DNA of 64,000 bases from Sinobacterium norvegicum (GTDB lineage: Bacteria; Pseudomonadota; Gammaproteobacteria; Pseudomonadales; Sinobacteriaceae): assembly GCF_923077115.1 (NCBI RefSeq), contig NZ_CAKLPX010000001.1, positions 806,001 to 870,000 on the forward strand, given 5' to 3'. Below the pieces are notes generated by a model. It made no database searches. It saw only the letters and a program-made list of their open reading frames with translations, and was not told the DNA's origin. The translations under genes were made by a program, and so were the position numbers. Position 1 is the stretch's first letter. Every line of letters starts with the position of its first letter. Below are positions 51,698 to 60,979 of this stretch, piece by piece.

Positions 51698-52273
51698 TTA
51701 AGCCGTTTTAAACGCGGCTAATGCAGCCTGATTAATAAGCTCAATAATCAATGCCGGCGCCAGCTTTTGATGGCTGTATAAACGATCAAAAAATTCAAAA
51801 GAAATGACAGCATCGACAGTTTCTAATCGTTGAGGTGTTGTTTTCAGCTCCGGTAACCATTGCAACAAATCTTTGCGTAACGCCAGCTGATTAGCGGCAT
51901 AGCCTTTTCTGAAATACTCAGAACGCCATAGAATAGCCGCCGTGGCTTTTTGTAATGGTAACAAATCGACATAGGCGCCAACGCGTGTTTCAACCAAGGT
52001 TAATATGCGCTCTTTCAAGCTACCAGTCTTCTCAGCGGAGACAAAGCACTCGGTATATGCTGGCCGCAGCACCTCATCAATCTCGGCATAAAGCTTTTCC
52101 ATCTCGGAAAAATGACGGAAAACGGTTCTAATTGAGATACCCGCTTGATCCGCGACCTGCTGGGCAGTGGGGATATAAACACCCTCTTCGATCAACGCTA
52201 TCATGGCATCAATAATCACTTTTCGGCTACGCTCACTGCGCTGCACACGACCATCGGTTTTAACTTGACTCAC
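51698..52273 (-). CDS. TetR-family regulator
   Basis: Regulator, 191 aa, starting with GTG after AAGGA. The HTH is clear: IIDAMIALIEEGVYIPTAQQVADQAGISIRTVFRHFSEMEKLY. The ligand domain is not distinctive. It is convergent with the kinase gene (stop 26 bp away) and faces the Mpo1-like/SDR genes across 179 bp, so its target may be that operon or itself. No clear operator was found by eye. Confidence 0.9.
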   Translation of the reverse strand: MSQVKTDGRVQRSERSRKVIIDAMIALIEEGVYIPTAQQVADQAGISIRTVFRHFSEMEKLYAEIDEVLRPAYTECFVSAEKTGSLKERILTLVETRVGAYVDLLPLQKATAAILWRSEYFRKGYAANQLALRKDLLQWLPELKTTPQRLETVDAVISFEFFDRLYSHQKLAPALIIELINQAALAAFKTA

Positions 52274-52452
52274 ACTACGTCCTTTTCAACGATAAAACTC
52301 TATTCAATATCTAATGCAACCAATCCACCTACTTCTGTGGCGCAATAATAACGCCTTTTGCTGCTGCTACCAACTCCATATAGGTGACAGAAAAACACAA
52401 AAGCCAATTCATAATAGCCAACTGAATTGATGACTTATCACTGCTTTGAAGT

Positions 52453-52770
52453 TCAGTCAAAATATGAGTGATCGAGTTTGCCGGTGACAGCCTGAAACAA
52501 CATCACATAATCAGCAACAAAGCTGTAAAGAGGGTAAGTAAATGTCGCTGGCCTATTTTTCTCAACAAAGAAATGCCCTACCCAGGCAAAGCCATAACCC
52601 AACACTGGTAGCATCAAAAAAATCCCAAATGATGCCGTGATCAGTGCCGAAAACAGGCAGACAAGCACCAAGGTTGAGCCTATATAATGCAGTTTCCTCG
52701 TCATCAACTGCGAATGTTGATTAAGATAGAAGGGGTAAAATTGCGCAAAGGATTGATACTCTTTTGTCAT
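52453..52770 (-). CDS. DUF962/Mpo1-like membrane protein
   Basis: Small membrane protein, 105 aa from the ATG at 52770; the frame is open to 52812. It begins FAQFYPFYLNQHSQLMTRKLHYIG and has three helices with GYGFAWVGHFFVEKNRPATF, the DUF962 pattern. Yeast Mpo1, the characterised family member, is a dioxygenase that alpha-oxidises 2-hydroxy fatty acids with Fe(II) bound by the conserved His residues (here in HYIG, NQH and GHF). This fits the lipid theme of the region. It follows the SDR gene by 51 bp. Confidence 0.85.
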   Translation of the reverse strand: MTKEYQSFAQFYPFYLNQHSQLMTRKLHYIGSTLVLVCLFSALITASFGIFLMLPVLGYGFAWVGHFFVEKNRPATFTYPLYSFVADYVMLFQAVTGKLDHSYFD

Positions 52771-52821
52771 TGTTAAACCCTCTAAAGAGGAGCAAAACGC
52801 CCCTCTTATCATCGAACTATA

Positions 52822-53586
52822 TTAAATCGTTAAGCCGCCATCAACCACAATACACTCACCGGTGGTATAACTCGAGGCATCGGAGACCAAATACAATACC
52901 GTCGCCGCCATCTCTTCCGGATTGGCGTGGCGTTGCATCGGGATATTCTCAATTGCCTTTTGATAAATCTCATCCTGGCTAAACAGAGCGCCGGCAAACT
53001 TGGTCTTGGTCAAGCCTGGTAATAGCGCGTTGACCCGAATATTGTGCGGCGCACACTCCTTGGCAAAGGCCTGCGTCATATTCACCACCGCCGCCTTAGA
53101 GATTGAATAAATGCCCTGCATCACACCGGGCTGTAAGGCATTGACCGACGCGGTATTGACAATGGCACCACCGCCATTCTCTCGCATCAAACGCCCACCC
53201 TCGACCGACATAAAGAAGTAGCCCCGAATATTGACATCAACCGTCTTATTATAAGCAGCTAAATCCGTGTCGAGAATATGGCCAAAGTACGGGTTAGTAG
53301 CAGCATTATTAACCAGTATATCCAACTTACCGTGGTTCGCTTTAATATGACTAAAGACTGCCGAAATCTGTTCCAAATCACCCACATGGCAGGCAAACGC
53401 CTCGGCGCTGCCGCCGGCGGCAGTAATCTTATCCGCCACCTCTTGGCAGCCATCGAGCTTGCGGCTTGATACGATCACATGGGCGCCCTGCTCCGCCAGT
53501 AACTTGGCTATCTCTTCACCAATACCTCGGCTTGCACCGGTCACTAGAGCGACCTTGCCGGTTAAATCAAAAAGTTGTGTTGCCAT
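52822..53586 (-). CDS. SDR-family oxidoreductase
   Basis: Classical short-chain dehydrogenase, 254 aa. I chose the ATG at 53586, six bases after CAGGAG; the ATG at 53592 abuts that Shine-Dalgarno and is too close. The cofactor motif is TGASRGIG, NNAA is present, and the catalytic YSISK (YxxxK) is intact, with a C-terminal substrate loop. It is most like the ketoreductase/3-hydroxyacyl dehydrogenase group. In lva-type pathways an SDR oxidises the 3-hydroxyacyl-CoA product. It is one of two SDRs in a row, with a patatin and an Mpo1-like gene, all on the minus strand. Confidence 0.9.
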   Translation of the reverse strand: MATQLFDLTGKVALVTGASRGIGEEIAKLLAEQGAHVIVSSRKLDGCQEVADKITAAGGSAEAFACHVGDLEQISAVFSHIKANHGKLDILVNNAATNPYFGHILDTDLAAYNKTVDVNIRGYFFMSVEGGRLMRENGGGAIVNTASVNALQPGVMQGIYSISKAAVVNMTQAFAKECAPHNIRVNALLPGLTKTKFAGALFSQDEIYQKAIENIPMQRHANPEEMAATVLYLVSDASSYTTGECIVVDGGLTI

Positions 53587-53664
53587 TTTCATCTCCTGAA
53601 TCTATGTATTATTCTTCGCCGCGCCCAGTGTAATTAAAGCTGAAAGCGAGACAATTTAAAAAAA

Positions 53665-54399
53665 TTAAAAAGCTGAGACACCACCATCAACGGCAATACA
53701 CTGACCATGCAGGTAACTATTATCTGGAGAGATAATACCCAGCATAGCATTGACGATTTCTGCCGGCTCAGCCAGACGTTTCATTGGGCAGGCACCGGAT
53801 AGAAACGGCTCCAGATTCGCCTCAACCAGGGTTTCGATCATCGGTGTGTGAGTAAAGAAAGGGCAGATGGCATTGATACGAATATTCTTGGCGCCAAACT
53901 CTACCGCCGCCGTTTTTGTCAATCCGATAACCGCGTGTTTGGCAGCAGAGTATGGCGCTAATTTTGGCGCCCCACCCAGGCCAGCCATGGAGGCAACATT
54001 CAAAATACAGCCCCCCTCTGCCAACATATGTGGAATCTGATGTTTCATACCAAAAAGTACACTCTTCGCATTGACGGCAAAGTTAATATCCATCTCTTTT
54101 TCTGTCACCTCGAGCAGACTTTTCATCTCGGTCGAAATACCGGCATTATTCACCGCGATATCTAATCGACCAAAACGTTCAACACAGCCATCGGCCAATG
54201 CTTTCATCTGATCTTCATTGGCCACATTGCAGGTCATGGCCCAGGCATTTTCGCCCAATTCATCAGCCAGCGCCGATACGCCCTGCGCGTTCAAATCCGC
54301 CAGAGCCAGCTTTGCCCCCATCTCAGACAAACGCTCTGCCAACAATTTGCCAAAACCACTGGCGGCACCGGTTATCAATACTACTTTATCTGTAAACAC
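53665..54399 (-). CDS. SDR-family oxidoreductase
   Basis: Second classical SDR, 244 aa, starting at GTG. The cofactor motif is TGAASGFG, the fold-stabilising NNAG is in VNNAGIST, and the active-site YSAAK is intact. The sequence ends in a typical YLHGQCIAVDGG tail. Substrate unknown; it differs enough from its neighbour that they probably act at different steps. It lies between the first SDR (72 bp away) and the patatin gene (24 bp upstream). Confidence 0.9.
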   Translation of the reverse strand: MFTDKVVLITGAASGFGKLLAERLSEMGAKLALADLNAQGVSALADELGENAWAMTCNVANEDQMKALADGCVERFGRLDIAVNNAGISTEMKSLLEVTEKEMDINFAVNAKSVLFGMKHQIPHMLAEGGCILNVASMAGLGGAPKLAPYSAAKHAVIGLTKTAAVEFGAKNIRINAICPFFTHTPMIETLVEANLEPFLSGACPMKRLAEPAEIVNAMLGIISPDNSYLHGQCIAVDGGVSAF

Positions 54400-54423
54400 G
54401 TTATAAACTCTCTTTTTTATTAG

Positions 54424-55494
54424 TTAAATAGGTTGCACTAAGCGGGCAATATCACCTGTCTGCACCGCCGCCAAAAACTCTTCGCCTAACACTAGGCTCT
54501 GGTCTCTCACCTGCGTCCAACGACGGACTCGCTCATTGTCGTCGTGTCGAAAACGGTAAAAATCTTGTCGCTCTGGTATCCGCCCACCGGGCAGCGAGGC
54601 GACAAAGGACTCACTCGGGGCAATCAACACCGTATTGTCTAACTGCGCAGCACTGACGCGACGCCAGGGCCAAAACTTATCGAACCAGCCCTCTTTCAAA
54701 TAACTATAAAAATGTGGATACAACACCAGCCCGTGATCAATTTTGCTGACGTTGCTGGGCACAGCGTGATAATCGAGCAGGCCACCATCACGGTACATGC
54801 CGGCAGGCGCATCGGTAATCGCATCGACCCCGGGCATCACGACAGGAATAGAGCCTGACGATAAAATTGCCTGGCGAAAATTAGTGGTCGACAAGGGTAG
54901 TCTCTGGGTCGGATAACCATCGTAGCCATCGAATGAGTGGGCCGCCTGCGGCGCGTGAAAAATCACCCGTTCAAATAAATTCTGTTGCCATTGTTTACCT
55001 AATAACGACTGACCAAAGCCCTTTACCATGGCAAGCTTTTGTCGCGTTAAGCTTGGACTGGCGAGATTAGCCTGGGTCAGCACCGCACCACATTGATAGT
55101 TAAAGCGAGAGCTGGTGAGTATTTCAGACACGGCTTGAGGCGACAAAAAGGCATCGAGTATCTTCTTTGTTTCGATCACCACCTGCTCACTGGTTTCCTT
55201 GCCGACATAATCCTGGCCAATATAGGCATTGGCCAACGCCAGCAGTGCATCGCCGGGGTTATCCTGCGCACAGGCCGCCAATTTAAAGGCGCCGACGGAG
55301 GTGCCAAAGAGGTCGATAGGATGGCTGGCAGTGGCTAGAAACCGATCAAAAACAGCCCGATCTAGCCCGTAGATAGTCAGCCATTTAGCGGCACCAGAGG
55401 CACCAAATACTGCCGCAATATCATTCGCGGACAGGCCGTTTTGTTGAATATGCCGATAAGCCTTGTGACCCGCTAAGATTTTTATGGCGGACAT
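54424..55494 (-). CDS. Patatin-like phospholipase
   Basis: Serine acyl hydrolase of the patatin fold, 356 aa. The nucleophile is in FGTSVGAFKL (GxSxG), and the catalytic Asp is in YRDGGLLDYH (DGG). The oxyanion Gly-rich turn before the nucleophile is AVFGASGAAKWL. It has no signal peptide, so it should act on cytoplasmic or membrane lipids. It is the first gene of a minus-strand group (patatin, SDR, SDR, Mpo1-like) whose promoter region contains the second copy of the 40-bp element, 248 bp upstream. Confidence 0.88.
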   Translation of the reverse strand: MSAIKILAGHKAYRHIQQNGLSANDIAAVFGASGAAKWLTIYGLDRAVFDRFLATASHPIDLFGTSVGAFKLAACAQDNPGDALLALANAYIGQDYVGKETSEQVVIETKKILDAFLSPQAVSEILTSSRFNYQCGAVLTQANLASPSLTRQKLAMVKGFGQSLLGKQWQQNLFERVIFHAPQAAHSFDGYDGYPTQRLPLSTTNFRQAILSSGSIPVVMPGVDAITDAPAGMYRDGGLLDYHAVPSNVSKIDHGLVLYPHFYSYLKEGWFDKFWPWRRVSAAQLDNTVLIAPSESFVASLPGGRIPERQDFYRFRHDDNERVRRWTQVRDQSLVLGEEFLAAVQTGDIARLVQPI

Positions 55495-55902
55495 TGTTAC
55501 TCTCTCTTCATCGATTAGGCGAGGTGCAGCTAAACTGCTTCGTCAGCCTGACAGTAGTCATAAAGATCACCCTTCATGAACAGTCATAGATCATGACAAT
55601 ATATCGCTCGTAATACAAGCCGATAACAATGACAGCCTAATGGACAATTTCACACCCACAATTATTTCTATCTCACCCAATAGCTTTCAATATCTGGCAT
55701 CTGGCTGACTCTCTGTCTATTGCTCAACAGTAAGGGGTTTCCCAATATATTGGTAATTTATTATAGTGATATAATATTATTCGCTTGATGAATAAGCCCA
55801 GCTATCTACCCATCGATTGCCACGTGGCAGCTTACAGTTGTCTTTGCATGTATCGTCACATATAGTGACAACATATCCACACAATAATAATCGGGCCACC
55901 CT
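55495..55902. other. Intergenic region between the patatin and DUF2855 operons
   Basis: AT-rich, 408 bp, divergent promoters. The only clear structure is the 40-bp double dyad at 55742-55781. A frame on the minus strand over 55777-56268 is a shadow of the DUF2855 gene. Confidence 0.7.
55742..55781. promoter_or_regulatory. 40-bp double-dyad element, copy 2
   Basis: Reverse complement of the element at 48597-48636, 38 of 40 bases identical. Its second dyad is CCAATATATTGG (55742-55753) instead of CTAATATATTAG: the two substitutions are symmetric, so the palindrome is preserved. It lies 121 bp before the DUF2855 start and 247 bp before the patatin start. Confidence 0.8.
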
Positions 55903-57000
55903 ATGACACAACTCATCGAACTCAACGTTCATCGAAATAACATTCGAGACAGTAAAATTGTGCAAAGTCCCTTGCCCAGCCTCAACCAAGACGAGGTGCT
56001 GGTGGCCATCGATAAGTTCGGCCTGACCGCCAACAACGTCAGTTACGCGATCTCCGGTGGTAGTCTGGGCTATTGGGATTACTACCCTGGCGAGGGTGAC
56101 TGGGGTAACGTCCCGGTCTGGGGCTGCGCTAATGTGATTGCCTCTAATAATGACGATATTGTCGTCGGTGAGCGCCTGTGGGGTTTTTTCCCGATGGCAA
56201 GCCATACTGTCCTGACCCCAGGCAGAATCTCTGCCGAGCAATTTACCGATCAAACCGATTACCGCCAAGCATTACCCAGACTTTACAACACCTATCGTCG
56301 TACCCAGGCAGAGCCGGCCATTGTCCAGCAATATGAAAATGAACGCTGCTTGTTGGTGCCGTTATTCACCACTTCTTATGTGATTTATGACTACTTACTG
56401 TTTAATGACCTGTTTGGTGCTGAACAAGTTGTCATTGGTTCGGTGTCGTCAAAAACCGGTTTCGGCCTGGCTAAAATGCTGCACGATGACCCTCAGGTTA
56501 ACGCTAAGATAGTGGGCATTACCTCGACGGCTAACCAGGCCTTTGTCGACAGCCTCGACTGCTGTGACGAGGTTGTTCTGTACGGCGACGAACACCAGAT
56601 CGATAACACATTGGCTACCGCCTATATTGATATGTCGGGCAACATCGGACTCACCACCACACTGCATCAACACATCGGTGAGAATATCGTCGACAGCGCC
56701 ATGGTCGGCGCCAGTCACTGGGAAGCTGGCGGCAAAGCGCCACAACTGCCCGGCGCCAAACCCACGTTCTTCTTCGCCCCAACGCATATCGGCAAACGCG
56801 ATGCCGAGTGGGGCGCAGGGGCGACGATGAAGAAAGGCATGGAGCACAGTATAAAACTCACGATAGAGCTCAACAAGCTGATGAATATTGAATGGATACA
56901 GGGGGCCGATAATTTACAGAAAATATGGCTTGAGCTACTCGACAATCAGGTTGCCGCTAACCGAGGTTTGATGGTTGCCCTGCACAATAACCATGGCTAA
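55903..57000 (+). CDS. DUF2855 family protein
   Basis: Soluble 365-aa protein of unknown function. The N-terminal half (VLVAIDKFGLTANNVSYAISGG...LGYWDYYP) resembles the catalytic domain of medium-chain dehydrogenases, and DUF2855 proteins lack the zinc ligands. A Rossmann-like stretch near VVIGSVSSKTGFGLAKML suggests nucleotide binding. It is the first gene of a group with tesB, a sulfatase and a GST, so it may modify an acyl or steroid-like intermediate. The promoter contains copy 2 of the 40-bp element. Confidence 0.82.
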   Translation: MTQLIELNVHRNNIRDSKIVQSPLPSLNQDEVLVAIDKFGLTANNVSYAISGGSLGYWDYYPGEGDWGNVPVWGCANVIASNNDDIVVGERLWGFFPMASHTVLTPGRISAEQFTDQTDYRQALPRLYNTYRRTQAEPAIVQQYENERCLLVPLFTTSYVIYDYLLFNDLFGAEQVVIGSVSSKTGFGLAKMLHDDPQVNAKIVGITSTANQAFVDSLDCCDEVVLYGDEHQIDNTLATAYIDMSGNIGLTTTLHQHIGENIVDSAMVGASHWEAGGKAPQLPGAKPTFFFAPTHIGKRDAEWGAGATMKKGMEHSIKLTIELNKLMNIEWIQGADNLQKIWLELLDNQVAANRGLMVALHNNHG

Positions 57001-57043
57001 CGTTATCAACACGGTTTACAAATAGCTCAATTGGATACCTCGA

Positions 57044-57916
57044 ATGAAACCACTGCAACAACTGATTGAACGCCTACAAGTAACTCACGATGTAGGCCAG
57101 CAATTTATCGGACAAGCCAGCGCCAGTGACGTGCATGTATACGGCGGACTGATTCTCACACAAGCCATTGATGCCGCCAAACACTGCTGCCCAGACAATT
57201 ACTCACTGCAATCACTACACGGGCAATTTCTTCGGCCCGGCATTGTTAAGGAGGCAATTAATATTCGTGTTGAAGACCTGAAAGATGGCCGGCGCTTTAA
57301 GGTCTACAATGTGTATTGCCAGCAACAGGGCAAGACCATCTTCTTTGCCACCGTCACCTTCCACCTGCCCGAAGACAGTTTTCAACACACTCAACCAGCA
57401 CCGCCACTGACCTTACCCGCAGACGATAAGGCACACTTGTTTATCGATCGAACCACGCCGCTAACGGCAGAACAAAGTCGCAAAGATGCGGCATTAGAAG
57501 TGCGCATCGATAGTCCCAACCAACTCGACCAACCGTTAGAGCCCGAACAAGTTACCTGGTTTAAAACCAGCCACGATAGCACCGAAGCCGCTTCTTTAAC
57601 CGACTGGCAGCAAACCTTATTATTGGCCTATTGCAGTGATTGGAACATGCCGACCGTGGCTATCAGACCCCATCTTATCAAGCCTCAACAGCGCCTTAAG
57701 ATTGCCAGTTTGGATCACAGCATCTGGTTTTATCAACAGGCAAGCCTCGACAACTGGGCCGCCTGCATCCAACAAAGCCCCGCAGCATCCGGTGGCCGAG
57801 GCCACACCCGCGGCCTGTTTTACTCAGAGAACGGAGAGCTACTGGCCAGTGTTAATCAGGAATCATTTATGGTGACTGAGGATAAACCCTTAACAACGGC
57901 CATCATCGACCGCTAA
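57044..57916 (+). CDS. Acyl-CoA thioesterase II (TesB family)
   Basis: Double-hotdog thioesterase, 290 aa, that cleaves acyl-CoA to free acid. The N-terminal hotdog has VYGGLILTQAIDAA and LHGQFLRPG. The C-terminal hotdog has AYCSDWNMP (catalytic Asp) and YSENGELLASVNQESF with the catalytic Gln. Length and order match E. coli TesB. It follows the DUF2855 gene after 43 bp and precedes the sulfatase by 21 bp, so the three form one operon. Confidence 0.93.
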   Translation: MKPLQQLIERLQVTHDVGQQFIGQASASDVHVYGGLILTQAIDAAKHCCPDNYSLQSLHGQFLRPGIVKEAINIRVEDLKDGRRFKVYNVYCQQQGKTIFFATVTFHLPEDSFQHTQPAPPLTLPADDKAHLFIDRTTPLTAEQSRKDAALEVRIDSPNQLDQPLEPEQVTWFKTSHDSTEAASLTDWQQTLLLAYCSDWNMPTVAIRPHLIKPQQRLKIASLDHSIWFYQQASLDNWAACIQQSPAASGGRGHTRGLFYSENGELLASVNQESFMVTEDKPLTTAIIDR

Positions 57917-57937
57917 CCGCCCCTCAGAGAGAATGTT

Positions 57938-59776
57938 GTGCTAACAATAATAATCAATATTACCGCTAAAATTTTGCGCATTACCCTAACAGCTTTGTCA
58001 TTGTGGTTACCCACGGTGTTGCAAGCAGAAGAGCCGGTTACCATCGCCAGCAGCGAACGCCCTAATATTTTGCTGATCCTCGCCGACGACTTAGGTTATT
58101 CCGATATTGCCTCATACGGCAGCGAAATCAGTACACCGAACCTCGATGAGTTGGCCCAGCAGGGCCTTCGCTTTAGCCGCTATTACACTACCGCCAGTTG
58201 CGCCCCCACCCGCGCCATGCTGCTAACCGGTGTCGATAGCCACCGCGCAGGGGTTGCCAATATCGCCGAGGCGCTAACCCCCGAACAATCACAATCACCG
58301 TTTTATCGCGGCACTCTCAACCATAATGTGGTCACCATTGCGACGCTACTGAAAGAGGCGGGTTATCACACCAACCTAGCGGGCAAGTGGCATTTGGGCT
58401 ATGAGGATAAATCCTTAATGCCCAGCCGTCGTGGTTTTGAGCAAACCGTGATGATGCCTTTTTCCGGCGGCGACAACTGGACCGATCAATCCTATCTGCC
58501 GCTCTACCGAAAAACACTGTGGTTCGAAAATGGCGAAGAAATCACCCTGCCGAAGGACTTTTATTCGTCTCAATTTATCGTCGACAAGGCCATCGCTCAA
58601 ATCGAAAAAAATCGCGGCGATGATCAACCCTTTTTTTCCTATATAGCCTTTCAAGCCGTCCATATACCGGTACAGGCACCTCGAGAATATACTGAAAAAT
58701 ACCTCGAGACTTACCAGGCGGGGTGGAGCGTGTTGCGCCAACGGCGTCAGCAGGCGGTGAAAGACCTCGGCCTGATAGCCGCCGATGCGCCGGTAAAGAC
58801 CATGAATAGCACACAGGATTGGGATGGCTTATCAGCTCAGGAGCAACGCTTCAATAGCAAGCGTATGGCTGTTTATGCTGGCATGGTCGACGCGATGGAT
58901 TTTAATATTGGCCGCCTACTCGACTATTTAAAATCGATCGATGAATACGATAACACCATGATTATCTTCACCTCGGATAACGGCCCGGAGCCCTCCGACC
59001 CCTATGCGATGAACCCGGCATTCCCTCTTCTGATGGGTGCTCTTCTAGGCCACAACAATGATTACGACACCCTGGGGGAACGCTATAGTTACAACAGTAT
59101 TGGCGTCAGTTTTGCCAGTGCAGCAGCAGCCCCCTTTGGCCACTATAAGTTTCATGCTGGCGAAGGCGGCATGCGCGTACCAATGATCATCAGCGGCCCG
59201 TCAGTGGCGGCCTCGCATCGAGGATCGATCAGTGACAGCAAAGCCTTCGTTAAAGACCTGGCCTCGACCATTCTGGCAATGACCGATACCGAGCATCCTG
59301 GCACACGCTACGAGGGTAAGACTATTGAGCCGGCTACTGGTAAAAACCTGCTGCCGCTGATCACTGGCGTTAGTAAAGAAATTTACGGTGAGGACGATAT
59401 TATTGCCTATGAGATTGGCGGCAATGCCGCGTTAATCAAAGGCGATTATAAAATAGTACTCAACCGCGGTGAATTTAATGACAGCCAATGGCACCTATAC
59501 AACATCGCCAAAGACCCCGGTGAAACGGACGCGATTGAAGCCAGCGAAGCACTGATTTTTGCCGACCTAGTCGATGAATACGCGCGTTATGCGCAAGAAA
59601 ACGGCGTTATTGCCGTGCCTGAAAATTATCGCCAGGTTAGACAGGTTAGCCTCAACGGTATGAAAATACGACTGGGGTTTATCTGGCAAGACCATGGTGG
59701 CAGCATTATCGCCAGCCTACTGCTCATTGTCACCGCCGTCATCTTATTATTACGCAGACGAAAAATAACTGCGTAG
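57938..59776 (+). CDS. Sulfatase with N-terminal signal and C-terminal membrane helix
   Basis: Type I sulfatase, 612 aa, starting with GTG. A signal peptide (residues 10-30, ending LQA) directs it to the periplasm. Metal-binding LADDLG is at 48-53 and the formylglycine site SCAPTR at 87-92 (Cys88, Pro90, Arg92). A second Asp/Asn metal pair lies in IIFTSDNGPEPSD near 350. A C-terminal helix (about 588-608) followed by RRRK should anchor it. It hydrolyses sulfate esters; the substrate is unknown, and a formylglycine-generating enzyme is not in the window. It lies 21 bp after tesB, possibly freeing a sulfated lipid or steroid for the cytoplasmic enzymes. Confidence 0.9.
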   Translation: MLTIIINITAKILRITLTALSLWLPTVLQAEEPVTIASSERPNILLILADDLGYSDIASYGSEISTPNLDELAQQGLRFSRYYTTASCAPTRAMLLTGVDSHRAGVANIAEALTPEQSQSPFYRGTLNHNVVTIATLLKEAGYHTNLAGKWHLGYEDKSLMPSRRGFEQTVMMPFSGGDNWTDQSYLPLYRKTLWFENGEEITLPKDFYSSQFIVDKAIAQIEKNRGDDQPFFSYIAFQAVHIPVQAPREYTEKYLETYQAGWSVLRQRRQQAVKDLGLIAADAPVKTMNSTQDWDGLSAQEQRFNSKRMAVYAGMVDAMDFNIGRLLDYLKSIDEYDNTMIIFTSDNGPEPSDPYAMNPAFPLLMGALLGHNNDYDTLGERYSYNSIGVSFASAAAAPFGHYKFHAGEGGMRVPMIISGPSVAASHRGSISDSKAFVKDLASTILAMTDTEHPGTRYEGKTIEPATGKNLLPLITGVSKEIYGEDDIIAYEIGGNAALIKGDYKIVLNRGEFNDSQWHLYNIAKDPGETDAIEASEALIFADLVDEYARYAQENGVIAVPENYRQVRQVSLNGMKIRLGFIWQDHGGSIIASLLLIVTAVILLLRRRKITA

Positions 59777-59857
59777 AAATTCAATGCTATCCCTCTAGTA
59801 ATAAAGACGCGGTCACATCGTCGATGGATCGGTTTTAGCAAATAAAAGGCTTTACCC

Positions 59858-60970
59858 ATGAAAAATCAATACCGGCTATATGCCTGGCAAAAATCTTTCT
59901 TTGCCGGCAAGCTACGTGCCTATCTAAATTACAAAGGCGTGGACTACCAGGGAAAAACGATCAACGCCTATGATATGAAGGTGACATTGCCGAAGAAAAT
60001 TGGCGCCTCAGCCATGCCAGCTCTCGAAACCCGCGAGGGCGAGTGGCTGTCCGATACCCCGGAGATTATCGCTGAACTGGAAAAGCGCCACCCCACCCGC
60101 CCGATTATGCCGCCATCCCCACGGCAAGCCATTGCCGCACTGCTGTTTGAAAATTGGGTAGACGATTCGTGGTTGGTCATCGCCATTCATACACGCTGGT
60201 CCTACGCTGAAAACTATGACTCTTTACTGCGCGAGGAAGGCGGCAAAAATTTACTGCCCTTTGCACCGCGATTCATTCGCAATCGCGTGGTTGATAAGGC
60301 CTTTGCAGGCAGGATTCGCTCGTATATGCCAAGCCAGGGAATCACCGGCCAGCAGATTCCACTGATCGAGCGCTGGTCCGTCGGCTTGCTGGATTTACTC
60401 GAAACACACTTCGCCCAACAGCCCTACTTATTCGGTAACAAGCCCTGCATTGCAGATTACGGTTTAGTGGGGGCTTTTTATGGCCACCTGAATCGCGATC
60501 CGTGGCCAAAACGTGAATGGCTGGACCCTCGCCCCCACTGTCAAAGCTGGACAGAGCGGACCCATCGCGGCGACCGGGCTACTGGTGAATGGCTAGGGGA
60601 CGATAAAATCCCCAGCACACTGCAACCGCTGCTTGAGATCATCTTTAAAGAGTTTTTTCCGATGTTAGAGAAAACCACTCGAGCACTGCGCGATTATATC
60701 GATCAGCGCCAGCTAAAGCCCGGTGACTCGTTGCCGCGTACGATGGGCGGCATCAGCTTCCCCATGGCCGACGATGAATTTACCCGCAGCACCTTTACCT
60801 ACACGCTGTGGCGAATGCAACGGATACAAGCCTTTTATCGGTCGCTGCCCAGCGACGACCAAGACAGTGCTGCCCGTTGGTTTACCGAGATGGGCCAGCC
60901 TGATTTTTTATCCATGGATTTCGGACCCGCGCTCGAAAGAAATAGCTTAAGTACCCGCTTGGCTAGTTAA
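59858..60970 (+). CDS. Glutathione S-transferase family protein (large)
   Basis: GST-fold protein, 370 aa, much longer than the classical 210 aa. A thioredoxin-like N-domain (YRLYAWQKSFFAGKLRAYLNYKGVDY...MPALETREGEWLSDTPEIIAELE, residues 5-70) is followed by an extended helical C-domain (to about 360), with PYLFGNKPCIADYGLVGAFYGHL as the GST_C core. It is probably a single enlarged GST domain with an extra C-terminal segment. It may conjugate or reduce a hydrophobic product. It is 81 bp after the sulfatase gene and convergent with the DsbA-like gene. Confidence 0.88.
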   Translation: MKNQYRLYAWQKSFFAGKLRAYLNYKGVDYQGKTINAYDMKVTLPKKIGASAMPALETREGEWLSDTPEIIAELEKRHPTRPIMPPSPRQAIAALLFENWVDDSWLVIAIHTRWSYAENYDSLLREEGGKNLLPFAPRFIRNRVVDKAFAGRIRSYMPSQGITGQQIPLIERWSVGLLDLLETHFAQQPYLFGNKPCIADYGLVGAFYGHLNRDPWPKREWLDPRPHCQSWTERTHRGDRATGEWLGDDKIPSTLQPLLEIIFKEFFPMLEKTTRALRDYIDQRQLKPGDSLPRTMGGISFPMADDEFTRSTFTYTLWRMQRIQAFYRSLPSDDQDSAARWFTEMGQPDFLSMDFGPALERNSLSTRLAS

Positions 60971-60979
60971 CACAGCGCT

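Noticed and set aside
55777-56268. 163-aa open frame on the minus strand
   Set aside because: Antisense to the start of the DUF2855 gene and to part of the promoter region; no supporting features.
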